From: Streptomyces boluensis
GTDB lineage: Bacteria > Actinomycetota > Actinomycetes > Streptomycetales > Streptomycetaceae
DNA length: 48,450 nt
Assembly: GCF_009908195.1 (NCBI RefSeq)
Contig: NZ_JAAAHS010000012.1
Location: forward strand, 1 to 48,450
Direction of reading: 5' to 3'
This document shows positions 17,195-24,875 of the stretch, in pieces. Made by a program: the position numbers and the translations under genes. Under the pieces are notes generated by a model that made no database searches, was not told the origin of the DNA, and worked only from the letters and a program-made list of their open reading frames with translations. Position 1 is the stretch's first letter; the number at the start of each line of letters is the position of its first letter.

Positions 17195-17827
17195 ATGCCT
17201 GATTCCCTCACCTCGCGCCCAGCTGCCACCGCCACAGTCATCCGTGTCGCAGAAGCGAGGGCCCGGAAGGCGGTGAGGTTCGGAGTGGTCCTCGCTGCGC
17301 TGTACTCGGCGCTGGCCCTGACCTTCGTCGCGGTCTTCGCGCGTTCCGCCACCCAGTCCGCCGAGGCCTGGCCATCGGTGCTGGGCGGAATCATCGGGCT
17401 GGCGCTTCCCGCGGTCGGCGTGCGCGGGGCCATCACGGTGATCCGCCGGGGTCGGGACCTGCGCGATCTGTTCGTGGCCACCGACGAGTCCGGCGTGTGG
17501 GTCAGCCAAGGCGCGGGGCTGAAGGTCGTCCCCTGGGACTCCCTGGCGGCGACCGTCCACCACTGGAGCGAGGCAGGCGGAAGCCCCGCCGGGAGGGACC
17601 ACTCGCTCGATCTCTGCCCGATCGGCGCCATCGACCCCGAGGACCCCGTACTGGGCAACTTCGTCCATGACGACGAGCCGTTCCGCCCCGGACTGCCCCG
17701 GCTGCGCTACCGCTTCAGCGGCAACCATCCGTACCGGGAAGCCCTGGCGGAAGCGGTCCGTCAGCAGGCCCCGCACCTGTGGGCCGGTGAGGTCGAACGC
17801 GAACCGGGATACCTGGCGGCGAAGTAG
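17195..17827 (+). CDS. Membrane protein of unknown function, two N-terminal helices
   Basis: This 210-residue protein has two helices at about 28-47 and 57-75 (FGVVLAALYSALALTFVAVF and a second Gly/Ala/Val-rich segment). A soluble C-terminal domain follows with VWVSQGAGLKVVPWDSLAATVHHW and LRYRFSGNHPYREALAEAVRQQAP. The strand pattern and the conserved tryptophan in VPWDSL recall PH-like domains of actinobacterial membrane proteins. The specific family is not recognised. The ATG at 17195 has TAGACT 8 bases upstream, so translation may be leaderless. It is divergent from the SHOCT-ABC operon. Confidence 0.75.
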   Translation: MPDSLTSRPAATATVIRVAEARARKAVRFGVVLAALYSALALTFVAVFARSATQSAEAWPSVLGGIIGLALPAVGVRGAITVIRRGRDLRDLFVATDESGVWVSQGAGLKVVPWDSLAATVHHWSEAGGSPAGRDHSLDLCPIGAIDPEDPVLGNFVHDDEPFRPGLPRLRYRFSGNHPYREALAEAVRQQAPHLWAGEVEREPGYLAAK

Positions 17828-17911
17828 CGCCGCACACCGGCGTCCCTCCATACCGATGTTTCGATCTTCAAGTTCCGGCAAGGAGTCGATCAGTCGACGG
17901 AGGGGGAACCG

Positions 17912-18100
17912 GTGTTGTCGAGCGGTGGCCAGAACGGCCAGTGGGTGCGTACCCGTACAGAGGCGGACGCGAAGGCGTTCATCCAGGAGAAGCAGGCCGA
18001 ACAGGAGCGTTCGCTGACGGCGGGTCCTGGCGCCCTGGTCCTCGGTGCCGTCGCGGTGCTGTTCCTCGCCGGGCTGGCGCTGTACGCCTGGCTCAACTGA
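17912..18100 (+). CDS. Small single-helix membrane protein
   Basis: This 62-residue protein has a charged helical N-terminal half (TRTEADAKAFIQEKQAEQER) and one membrane helix at about 40-60 (GALVLGAVAVLFLAGLALYA). GTG 17912 follows GACGGAGGGGG, a good ribosome site, 84 bases after the preceding gene, so co-transcription is possible. The function is unknown. The charged N-terminus before a C-terminal helix fits a tail-anchored cytoplasmic protein. Confidence 0.7.
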   Translation: MLSSGGQNGQWVRTRTEADAKAFIQEKQAEQERSLTAGPGALVLGAVAVLFLAGLALYAWLN

Positions 18101-18107
18101 CGAGTCC

Positions 18108-18221
18108 GGTACGGGGAGCGGGAGTTGACCGGTTCACGTGCTGACGTCGGTACGGGGAGCGGGAGTTGACCGGCTCGCGTGACAACGGCCGTACGTGGAC
18201 CGGGAGTTGAGCCGATTCACG
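18108..18221 (+). repeat. 33-base repeat, three copies, 41-base period, between convergent genes
   Basis: Copies at 18108-18140 and 18149-18181 are nearly identical (each contains GGTACGGGGAGCGGGAGTTG). A third diverged copy at 18188-18221 crosses the stop codon of the ROK gene. The copies are separated by 7-8 bases. They fill the whole gap between two convergent genes. Confidence 0.75.
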
Positions 18222-19452
18222 CCGCCGTCAGTGCGGCCAGTGGATCGTCGAGTACCGGCTGCCAGGCCAGTTCGGCGGCGCCCACCAGGCTGTTGTGGTC
18301 GAGGGTGCAGGGCAGGATCGGTACGCCTCCGCTGCGGCCCCACAGGCTGCGGTCGGCGACGACGGCGCGCAGCCGCTCCGGGTCGGCGGCGAGCAGTTCG
18401 CGGTGCAGGCCGCCGAGGATGATGCGGTCCGGGTTGAGGATGTTGACGAGCCCGGCGAGGCCGAGGCCGAGCCGGTCGATGAGCTCCTCGGCGGCGGCCC
18501 GCACGGCCGGGTCCGCGTACTCCCGGGCGAGCAGGTCGCGGGCCTGCTTGAGCAGCGACACCTCGGGCCCGGGGTCGCGCCCGGCCGCGGTGAGGAAGGC
18601 CAGCGGGTCGGCCTCGACGTCCAGGCAGCCGCGGCTGCCGCAGTGACAGGGCCGGCCCTCGGGGTTCACGGTGAGGTGGCCGACCTCGAGCGCGAGGCCC
18701 GAACTGCCGGTGTGCAGGCGGCCGTCGAGGACCAGGGCGCCGCCCACACCCCGGTGCCCGGTCGCCACGCACAGCAGGTCGGCGGCGCCCCGACCGGCGC
18801 CGTGGCGGTGCTCGGCGAGGGCTGCGAGGTTGACATCGTTGCCCGTGAACGCGGGGCCCGACAGCCCGGCGGCGCGCACCCGCTCGGCGAAGATCTCGCG
18901 GACCGGGGCACCCACGGGCCAGGCCAGGTGCAGCGGGTTGAGCGCCTGCCCCTCGGGCTCGGCGACCGCCGACGGCACGGCGAGGCCCGCGCCGACGCAC
19001 CGGCGTCCGGTCTGCCGCAGCAGTTCCACGCCCGCCTCGACCAGCGAGCCGAGGATCTGCGCCGGGTCGGCGTCGATGGTCTCGCAGCCCGGCGCGGTCG
19101 CGGCGATGGTGCCGCCGAGCCCGACGAGCGCGGCGCGGTACCCGTCGGCGTGCACCTGGGCGGCGAGCACGACGGGCCCGTCGTCGGCGACCACGAGGCG
19201 GTGCGAGGGGCGGCCCTGCGCCCCGGCCGCGGCACCCGGTTCGACGCGGATCAGGCCGAGCGCCTCCAGCTCGGCGGCGACGGCGCCCGCGGTGGCGCGG
19301 GTGACGCCGAGTTCGGCGGTGAGCACGGCACGGGTCGGGGCCCGCCCGGTGTGCACCAGTTCAAGTGCGGGGCCGAGCGCACCGCGTCCTCTCTCCAGCC
19401 GGGTACGCGTGGACACCTGCCCCGCCTCACCGGGCGCCGCCTTGCCGTTCAT
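18217..19452 (-). CDS. ROK family transcriptional regulator
   Basis: This 411-residue protein has a winged helix-turn-helix at about 25-75 (GRAPTRAVLTAELGVTRATA, then ELEALGLIRVEP) and a ROK domain from about 85. The ROK zinc motif GHLTVNPEGRPCHCGSRGC is complete, with the expected histidine and three cysteines, and TGNDVNLAALAEHRHG is typical. ROK repressors sense sugars or sugar phosphates. No sugar operon is adjacent; the MFS gene 2.6 kb away has an inverted repeat of a type that XylR-like ROK proteins bind, a speculative link. The ATG at 19452 has GAGACT 7 bases upstream and no ribosome site. Its 3' end reaches into a 41-base-period repeat. Confidence 0.88.
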   Translation of the reverse strand: MNGKAAPGEAGQVSTRTRLERGRGALGPALELVHTGRAPTRAVLTAELGVTRATAGAVAAELEALGLIRVEPGAAAGAQGRPSHRLVVADDGPVVLAAQVHADGYRAALVGLGGTIAATAPGCETIDADPAQILGSLVEAGVELLRQTGRRCVGAGLAVPSAVAEPEGQALNPLHLAWPVGAPVREIFAERVRAAGLSGPAFTGNDVNLAALAEHRHGAGRGAADLLCVATGHRGVGGALVLDGRLHTGSSGLALEVGHLTVNPEGRPCHCGSRGCLDVEADPLAFLTAAGRDPGPEVSLLKQARDLLAREYADPAVRAAAEELIDRLGLGLAGLVNILNPDRIILGGLHRELLAADPERLRAVVADRSLWGRSGGVPILPCTLDHNSLVGAAELAWQPVLDDPLAALTAA

Positions 19453-19543
19453 GGACGCGAGTCTCCCATGATCCGGGGCCCGCGAGTCCGGCGGTACGTG
19501 GACCCGTACCGTGATTCGGTCGGGTCCTACGAAACGGGGTGGC

Positions 19544-19588
19544 GGGTTCCGGGCAGGACGTACAAAGCCCAAGTGCCCGCCGGAACCC
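19544..19588. terminator. Stem-loop GGGTTCCGG/CCGGAACCC between alkB and the ROK gene
   Basis: Perfect 9-bp arms enclose a 27-base loop that can pair further (GCA with TGC). It lies about 55 bases beyond the alkB stop and could end its transcript. No T-run follows. Confidence 0.4.
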
Positions 19589-19640
19589 GGACGTTCGGGG
19601 CGCCGGGCGCGCTTCCGCCACGTCCGGGACGCGCACGGAC

Positions 19641-20315
19641 TCAGTCCGCGAACCCCGAGACCCGCAAGGTGATGTTGAGTCGGCCACGCTCCATCCCGAT
19701 CGCCGCACTCCCGGTGCCCGGATACACCTTGGGCACCCCGTGGTACGCGAACCGCGAGGGCCCGCCGAACACGAACAGGTCGCCGCTGCGCAGCTCCACA
19801 TCCGTGTACGGCCGCCCGCGCGACTCGGTGTTGCCGAACCGGAACAGACAGCTGTCGCCGAGGCTGAGCGAGACGACCGGCTCGTCGGCCCGTTCGTCAC
19901 TGTCGCGGTGCAGGCCCATGCGCGCGTGCGCGTCGTAGAAGTTGACGAGCCCGATGTCGTACGCGCCGGGCTCGACGGCCGTGCCGTACGCCTCCCGTAC
20001 GGCGCTGCGCGCGAGGGTGCCCAGGAGGTCGGGGAACGGGGTGACGGGCGCGCCGTCGCCGTCGACGACGGTGCGCGCGTAGCCGTACGGGTACCAGTGC
20101 CACCCCAGGCACACCTGCCGCGCGGTCATCTCGCCGCCGCCCGGGGTGCGTACCGTGCGCAGCCCGGCGGGCGGCCTCGCCCACTCCCGGCAGGCGGCGA
20201 CGAGCCGACGCTGCTGTTCCTGGTCCAGCCAGTCCGGCACGTGCACGGCGCCGGGCGCGACCTCGGTGCGCTCGCGCGTCAGCGGGAAGAGCACTTCGCG
20301 GTGGTCGTCGTCCAT
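19641..20315 (-). CDS. alkB: AlkB-type 2-oxoglutarate/iron dioxygenase
   Basis: This 224-residue protein has the full AlkB set. The iron ligands are H136 and D138 (GLHRD) with distal H192 (AYHGVPK). The 2-oxoglutarate-binding R-x-N-x-T-x-R is at 212-218 (RLNITLR), together with NFYDAHARMG and GDLFVFGG. AlkB oxidatively removes methyl groups from 1-methyladenine and 3-methylcytosine in DNA or RNA. It follows the MDR oxidoreductase by 64 bases on the same strand, but that gap contains a 16-base direct repeat. GACAAT sits 6 bases before the ATG, suggesting its own leaderless promoter. Confidence 0.92.
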   Translation of the reverse strand: MDDDHREVLFPLTRERTEVAPGAVHVPDWLDQEQQRRLVAACREWARPPAGLRTVRTPGGGEMTARQVCLGWHWYPYGYARTVVDGDGAPVTPFPDLLGTLARSAVREAYGTAVEPGAYDIGLVNFYDAHARMGLHRDSDERADEPVVSLSLGDSCLFRFGNTESRGRPYTDVELRSGDLFVFGGPSRFAYHGVPKVYPGTGSAAIGMERGRLNITLRVSGFAD

Positions 20316-20321
20316 AGGTCG

Positions 20322-20327
20322 ATTGTC
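20322..20327 (-). promoter_or_regulatory. -10-like GACAAT before alkB
   Basis: On the coding strand GACAAT lies 6 bases before the ATG at 20315, with no ribosome site, matching the leaderless pattern. Confidence 0.35.
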
Positions 20328-20337
20328 CCGCCGCCCC

Positions 20338-20372
20338 ACGGACGACCGGTGGCAGCACGGACGACCGGTGGC
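20338..20372. repeat. Perfect 16-base direct repeat upstream of alkB
   Basis: ACGGACGACCGGTGGC occurs at 20338-20353 and 20357-20372 with a 3-base spacer. Each copy contains the palindrome ACCGGT. The pair sits 11 to 45 bases upstream of the alkB -10-like box, a position suited to an operator. Confidence 0.6.
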
Positions 20373-20379
20373 CGCGTGG

Positions 20380-21279
20380 TCAGGGCAGCAGTACGAGCCG
20401 CCCGCGCAGGCCGCCCTCGGCGAGCCGCACATGGGCCTCGGCCGCCGCGTCCAGCGGGTAGGTGCGGGCGACGCGGGGCAGCAGTACGCCCTCGTCGGCG
20501 ACGCGCGCGAGTTCGGCCAGGCGCGCTCCGTCGGCCTGTACGTCCAGGGCCGCGATCCGGATGCCGCGCTCCGCCCGCGGCTCCTGGCCGGGCCAGAGAC
20601 CGGCGTAGCTGCCGCCGTCACGCACCGCGGCGATCGCCTCGGCGCCGAGCCCGGCGGCGTCGAGCACACCGTCGAAGGCGGCCGGAGCGAGCGCCGCGCC
20701 GCGCGCCACGAAGTGGTCGGCGCCCCGCGAGGCGAGGAACTCGGCGTCGCCCGCGGCAGCGAGCGCGGTGATCACCAGGCCGTGCCGGTGCGCGAGTTCG
20801 ACCGCGTGCGCGCCGACGGCACCGGCCGCCCCGGTGACGAGGAGGCTCTGCCCCGGCCGCAGCCCGAGCAGGCCGAGCGCCTGGTCCGCGGAGAGGGTGT
20901 TGAGGGGAAGCGTCGCGGCCTGCGTGTCGTCGAGGGTCGACGGGGCCGCCGCGACGGCGTCCGCGTCGAGCACCACGTAGTCGGCGTGGGTGCCGAGCGG
21001 GGTGAGGTGCCCGGTGGACAGGCCGATGACCCGGTCGCCGACGGACCAGGGCGCGCCCTCGCCCACCGCGTCGACGGTGCCGGCCACGTCCCAGCCGAGG
21101 CCGACCCGCTCGGCGGCGCCGAAGACCCCGGCGCGCATGGCGGCATCGACCGGGTTGAGCGCGGCCGCGGCCACCTTGATCCGGACCTGGGCCGGTCCGG
21201 CCTCGGGCACCGGGAGTTCGGTGATCTCGACCGAATCGGGACCGCCGAAGCGGGACACGGTCACAGCACGCATACGCAT
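20380..21279 (-). CDS. Zinc-independent MDR oxidoreductase (NADP-dependent, quinone reductase-like)
   Basis: This 299-residue protein has the MDR catalytic domain (about 1-120; FGGPDSVEITELPVP, AAALNPVDAAMRAG, GWDVAGTV) and a Rossmann domain with the nucleotide motif VTGAAGAVGAHAVELA (about 145-160). The cysteines that bind zinc in alcohol dehydrogenases are absent, as in quinone oxidoreductases of the QOR group. It probably reduces quinones or enones with NADPH. The ATG at 21279 (MRMRAV) follows GGAGGA. It is divergent from an HxlR-type regulator, the usual layout for redox-sensing HxlR/YodB-like control. Confidence 0.88.
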   Translation of the reverse strand: MRMRAVTVSRFGGPDSVEITELPVPEAGPAQVRIKVAAAALNPVDAAMRAGVFGAAERVGLGWDVAGTVDAVGEGAPWSVGDRVIGLSTGHLTPLGTHADYVVLDADAVAAAPSTLDDTQAATLPLNTLSADQALGLLGLRPGQSLLVTGAAGAVGAHAVELAHRHGLVITALAAAGDAEFLASRGADHFVARGAALAPAAFDGVLDAAGLGAEAIAAVRDGGSYAGLWPGQEPRAERGIRIAALDVQADGARLAELARVADEGVLLPRVARTYPLDAAAEAHVRLAEGGLRGRLVLLP

Positions 21280-21379
21280 GGGTTGTCCTCCAGGAATGGT
21301 GGTCGCACCGGCTGTGAGCTGGCTTCTTACGTTTGGTGCGTGACTCCATGGTGGGCCAGGATGGAAGGTCCCACAAAAG

Positions 21380-21393
21380 GCACACGCGTGTGC
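21380..21393. promoter_or_regulatory. 14-base palindrome GCACACGCGTGTGC, candidate HxlR operator
   Basis: The palindrome is perfect and lies 24 bases before the HxlR start at 21417 and about 100 bases from the divergent oxidoreductase start. Autoregulation is the simplest reading. A palindrome this GC-rich can also occur by chance in this genome. Confidence 0.4.
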
Positions 21394-21416
21394 GGAACGG
21401 GAAGGCGGTGTGCGCC

Positions 21417-21920
21417 ATGGACGCCGAAGCGCTCGGTACGCGGGTGGCACAAGCGGCACAGCCGGCACAACCAGCACCAGCACCAGCGGCACAACCGGAC
21501 CGGGCGCCCGGTCCCGCCGGGCCCTGTGCGCGCTGGCCCGCCGAGCAGGGCGAGACCATCCGGCAGATCGTCGACCGGGCGGGCGACAAGTGGACGGTGC
21601 TGATCATCGGCACCCTGGAGAACGGGCCGCTGCGCTACACCGAGTTGCAGCGTGCCGTCCAGGGCATCTCGCAGCGCATGCTCACCCACACCCTGCGCCA
21701 GTTGCAGCGCGACGGCCTGGTCACCCGCACCTCACACCCCGAGGTGCCGCCACGCGTCGAGTACGCGCTCACCGAACTCGGCGCCACCCTGCTCGTCGCC
21801 GTGACCGCGCTCATCGACTGGGCGGGCACGCACCACGACGAGATCAGCGACAACCGCGCCCGCTTCGACGAGGCGACGACGGCGACAGCGACGACGACGG
21901 CGACGGCCGCACAGGCCTGA
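21417..21920 (+). CDS. HxlR family transcriptional regulator
   Basis: This is a 167-residue protein. After an Ala/Pro/Gln-rich N-terminal extension (about 45 residues) comes the HxlR winged-helix: IVDRAGDKWTVLIIGTLENGPLRYTELQRAVQGISQRMLTHTLRQL and RVEYALTELGATLL. The conserved cysteine of redox-sensing members may correspond to the one in GPCARWP, just before the domain. The C-terminus ends in a Thr/Ala repeat (TTATATTTATAA). The ATG at 21417 has GGGAAGG upstream. It is divergent from the MDR oxidoreductase, its likely target. Confidence 0.87.
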   Translation: MDAEALGTRVAQAAQPAQPAPAPAAQPDRAPGPAGPCARWPAEQGETIRQIVDRAGDKWTVLIIGTLENGPLRYTELQRAVQGISQRMLTHTLRQLQRDGLVTRTSHPEVPPRVEYALTELGATLLVAVTALIDWAGTHHDEISDNRARFDEATTATATTTATAAQA

Positions 21921-21921
21921 A

Positions 21922-21961
21922 TCAGTACCTGGATCGGTACCTGGATCGGTACCTGAATCAG
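21922..21961 (+). repeat. 12-base tandem repeat just after the HxlR stop
   Basis: TCAGTACCTGGA, TCGGTACCTGGA and TCGGTACCTGAA follow one another, then a partial TCAG. Each unit contains GGTACC or AGTACC. It begins two bases after the stop codon. Confidence 0.75.
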
Positions 21962-22015
21962 TGACAGAACTCCCCCTCACCACGCGCCTTGCCGCCCCCT
22001 GCCCGTGCCCCCTAC

Positions 22016-22048
22016 CCTGAGTTTGTGCCGATACTAAACAAACTCAGG
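22016..22048. promoter_or_regulatory. Inverted repeat CCTGAGTTTGT-N11-ACAAACTCAGG before the MFS gene
   Basis: Perfect 11-base arms with centres 22 bases apart, two helical turns, lie just before the GTG at 22055. The AT-rich TTTGT/ACAAA core resembles operators of XylR-like ROK repressors. The right arm merges with AGGA, the ribosome site, so a bound protein would block expression. Confidence 0.6.
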
Positions 22049-22054
22049 ACGACG

Positions 22055-23224
22055 GTGTCCGACGCCCCGCACGCCCCGCACGACTCGACACTCAAGCGCC
22101 TCCGCCTCGCGCTCACCGCGTTCTTCGCCCTCGACGGCTTCATCTTCGCCGGGTGGGTCGTGCGGATTCCCGCGATCAAGGAGCAGACCGGCGCCTCCGC
22201 CAGCGATCTGGGCCTCGCGCTGCTCGGCGTCTCGGCGGGCGCGGTGGTGACCATGACGCTCACCGGTCGGCTGTGCCGGCGCTACGGCAGCCATGTGGTG
22301 ACCGTGGCCTGCGGGGTCCTGATGCCGCTGAGCGTGGCGCTGCCGCCGCTGGCCCGGACTCCGCTCACGCTCGGCGCGGTGCTGCTTGTCTTCGGCGCGG
22401 CCTACGGCGGCATCAACGTGGCGATGAACAGCGCCGCCGTCGACCTGGTCCGCGCCCTGCGCCGGCCCGTGATGCCCAGCTTCCACGCCGCGTTCAGCCT
22501 CGGCGGGATGATCGGCGCCGGGCTCGGCGGGCTCGTCGCCGCGCACCTCTCCCCCACCCGGCACCTCCTCGGCCTGACCGTGCTCGGCCTGCTCATCACC
22601 GCGGCCGCGGCGCCCACCCTGCTGCGCCACGAGGCACCCGCGCCGGAACGCCCTAAGGCCGCCCCGGCCGTGCGCCCCGGCGGCCGGACCCGCTGGATCG
22701 TCACGGTCTTCGGCCTGATCGCCCTGTGCACGGCGTACGGCGAGGGCGCCCTCGCGGACTGGGGCGCCCTGCACCTCAAGGAGGACCTCGGCGCGCACGC
22801 GGGAACGGCGGCGGCCGGGTACTCGGTGTTCGCGCTCGCCATGACCGTCGGCCGTCTCACCGGCACCACGCTCCTCGAACGCCTCGGCCAGACCCGCACG
22901 TTGGTCGCGGGCGGCACGACCGCCGCGCTCGGCATGCTGCTCGGCGCCCTCGCGCCGTCGGTGTGGCTCGCCCTGCTCGGCTTCACGGTCACCGGGCTCG
23001 GCCTCGCCAACATCTTCCCGGTCGCCATCGAACGCGCCGGCGCCCTGGCCGGCCCCGGCGGAGTGGCCGCCGCGTCCACGCTCGGCTACGGCGGCATGCT
23101 GCTCGGCCCGCCCGCGATCGGCTTCATGGCGGACTGGTTCTCGCTGCCGGTGGCCCTGACGAGCGTGGCGGCGCTCGCGGCACTCTCGGCGGCCATCGGG
23201 TACGCGGTACGGGGCGCCGAGTAG
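22055..23224 (+). CDS. MFS transporter
   Basis: This 389-residue protein has about twelve membrane helices, a first helix with FFALDGFIFAGWVVRIPAIK, an MFS A-type loop GRLCRRYGSHVV after helix 2, and a central cytoplasmic loop rich in Pro/Ala. The motif WVVRIPAIKEQTGAS at the first periplasmic loop is typical of a group of uncharacterised actinobacterial MFS proteins related to FucP/YbjJ-like carriers. The substrate is not predictable. GTG 22055 is preferred because AGGA stands 5 bases upstream; an earlier GTG at 22025 lies inside the inverted repeat. Confidence 0.85.
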   Translation: MSDAPHAPHDSTLKRLRLALTAFFALDGFIFAGWVVRIPAIKEQTGASASDLGLALLGVSAGAVVTMTLTGRLCRRYGSHVVTVACGVLMPLSVALPPLARTPLTLGAVLLVFGAAYGGINVAMNSAAVDLVRALRRPVMPSFHAAFSLGGMIGAGLGGLVAAHLSPTRHLLGLTVLGLLITAAAAPTLLRHEAPAPERPKAAPAVRPGGRTRWIVTVFGLIALCTAYGEGALADWGALHLKEDLGAHAGTAAAGYSVFALAMTVGRLTGTTLLERLGQTRTLVAGGTTAALGMLLGALAPSVWLALLGFTVTGLGLANIFPVAIERAGALAGPGGVAAASTLGYGGMLLGPPAIGFMADWFSLPVALTSVAALAALSAAIGYAVRGAE

Positions 23225-23329
23225 GGGACGCCCGCGCGCCGGTGCGCACCCCCGGGCGCGGGGCGGCGCGAGGCGTGTGGAGATCGCGTCGGGACCCGGA
23301 ATCCACCGACTGGCCCGCGCGGGCCGGGG

Positions 23330-23335
23330 CACAAT
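23330..23335 (+). promoter_or_regulatory. -10-like CACAAT, putative leaderless promoter
   Basis: CACAAT lies 6 bases before the ATG at 23342 and no ribosome site is present. Confidence 0.4.
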
Positions 23336-23341
23336 CCCGCC

Positions 23342-24082
23342 ATGGAGATTGCCGAGTACGTCCAAGTCCTCGACCGCGAAGGCCGGTTGCTCGCGCACGC
23401 GGCCGAGGAGTCGGGGCCCGGCGCCACCGTGTCCACCTGCCCCGGCTGGCAGGTGCGTGACCTGCTGCGGCACATCGGCATGACGCACCGCTGGGCCATG
23501 GCGTACGTCGCGGAGGGCCACACCGCGTACCGCCCCGCCGAAGACCTCCCCGAGCTCGACGGGGACGAGCTGCTCGACTGGTTCCGCACCGGCCACGCCT
23601 CGCTGGTCGACGCGCTCGGGGCGGCGCCCGCCGACCTGAAGTGCTGGACGTTCCTGCCCGCGCCGTCGCCGTTGGCGTTCTGGGCGCGGCGGCAGGCGCA
23701 CGAGACGACCGTGCACCGGGTGGACGCGGAGTCTGCGCGCCCGGTGACGGGGCACGTGGCGATCTCCCCGCCCTTCGCCGTGGACGGCATCGACGAACTC
23801 CTGCGCGGCTTCCACGCCCGCCGGCACAGCCGGGTGCGTACGGAGAAGCCCGCGGTGCTGCGGGTGCGGACCACCGACACCGGCGACGTGTGGACGGTAC
23901 GTCTGTCACAGGACCCGCCGGTCACCACGCGGGACGCCGAGGGCGAGGCGGACTGCGAGATGAGCGGTCCGGCGGCACGGGTCTACCTGTCGCTGTGGAA
24001 CCGGCTCCCGGTCCCACGCCTCGACGGCGACCCCGGGCTCGCACGGGTGTGGCGGGAGACGTCGGCGGTGACCTGGCGGTGA
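23342..24082 (+). CDS. Maleylpyruvate isomerase family mycothiol-dependent enzyme
   Basis: This 246-residue protein has a DinB-like four-helix N-terminal domain with the motif STCPGWQVRDLLRHIG (H44) and ARRQAHETTVHRVDAE (H120, E121, H125). These give the metal site seen in mycothiol-dependent maleylpyruvate isomerase. A C-terminal SCP2-like domain follows (about 160-246; GDVWTVRL, DCEMSGPAARVYLSLWNR). These enzymes use mycothiol, the actinobacterial thiol, for isomerisation or conjugation. The substrate is unknown. It starts 117 bases after the MFS gene and has its own leaderless-type promoter. Confidence 0.88.
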   Translation: MEIAEYVQVLDREGRLLAHAAEESGPGATVSTCPGWQVRDLLRHIGMTHRWAMAYVAEGHTAYRPAEDLPELDGDELLDWFRTGHASLVDALGAAPADLKCWTFLPAPSPLAFWARRQAHETTVHRVDAESARPVTGHVAISPPFAVDGIDELLRGFHARRHSRVRTEKPAVLRVRTTDTGDVWTVRLSQDPPVTTRDAEGEADCEMSGPAARVYLSLWNRLPVPRLDGDPGLARVWRETSAVTWR

Positions 24083-24209
24083 GCTCGGTACGGGCTCAAC
24101 TCGCTTACGTACGGGGCACGGCGGAACCTGTGGCCCGCCGGGCGCGGCCCTGCTTCAATCGCCGTATGGGGAGACGCACTCAGACGGAGCGCCTTCCCGA
24201 GGCCGACGA

Positions 24210-24875
24210 TCAGCCCAGCCAGCCCGGCCGGACCAGCCCCGACTCGTAGGCCAGGACGACCAGTTGGGCGCGGTCGCGGGCGCCCAGTTTCACCATCGTG
24301 CGGCTCACATGGGTCTTTGCGGTCAGTGGGCTGACGACCAGGCGGCGGGCGATCTCCTCGTTGGACAGGCCGATACCGACGAGCGCCATCACCTCGCGCT
24401 CCCGCTCGGTGAGTCCGGTCAGCGCGTCCGCCGCCGCGGGCTCCTTCGAGCGGGCCGCGAACTCGCCGATCAGCCGCCGGGTGACGCCCGGCGAAAGCAG
24501 CGCGTCCCCGTGCACCACCGCCCGTACCGCGCGCAGCAGTTCATCGGGCTCGGTGTCCTTGACGAGGAACCCGGAGGCGCCGGAGCGGATCGCCTCGAAG
24601 ACGTACTCGTCCAGCTCGAACGTGGTCAGCATGACCACCTTCACGTCGGTCAGCTCCGGGTCGCCGGTGACGGCACGCGTCGCGGCCAGGCCGTCGCGTA
24701 CCGGCATCCGGATGTCCATCAGGACCACATCGGGGCGCAGTTCACGCACCAGGCGCACCGCCTCGTCCCCGTCGGCCGCCTCCCCCGCCACCTCGATGTC
24801 CCGCTGAGCGTCGAGCAGAGCCTTGAAACCGGCCCGTACGAGCACCTGGTCGTCGGCGAGCAGTACGCGGATCAC
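24210..24875 (-). CDS. NarL/FixJ-type response regulator
   Basis: This 221-residue protein has a receiver domain with acidic pocket D8-D9, phosphoacceptor D54 (VVLMDIRMP), T in VVMLTTFE and K in FLVKD, followed by a LuxR-type helix-turn-helix (LTEREREVMALVGIGLSNEEIARRL). It accepts phosphate from the kinase encoded immediately upstream, overlapping as ATGA. The target genes are unknown; no transporter adjoins the pair. The last residues are RPGWLG before the stop. Confidence 0.93.
   Translation of the reverse strand: MIRVLLADDQVLVRAGFKALLDAQRDIEVAGEAADGDEAVRLVRELRPDVVLMDIRMPVRDGLAATRAVTGDPELTDVKVVMLTTFELDEYVFEAIRSGASGFLVKDTEPDELLRAVRAVVHGDALLSPGVTRRLIGEFAARSKEPAAADALTGLTEREREVMALVGIGLSNEEIARRLVVSPLTAKTHVSRTMVKLGARDRAQLVVLAYESGLVRPGWLG

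Noticed and set aside
21868-21910. GAC/GCG trinucleotide run as a possible CRISPR or satellite
   Set aside because: It encodes the Thr/Ala tail of the HxlR protein and lacks repeat-spacer structure.
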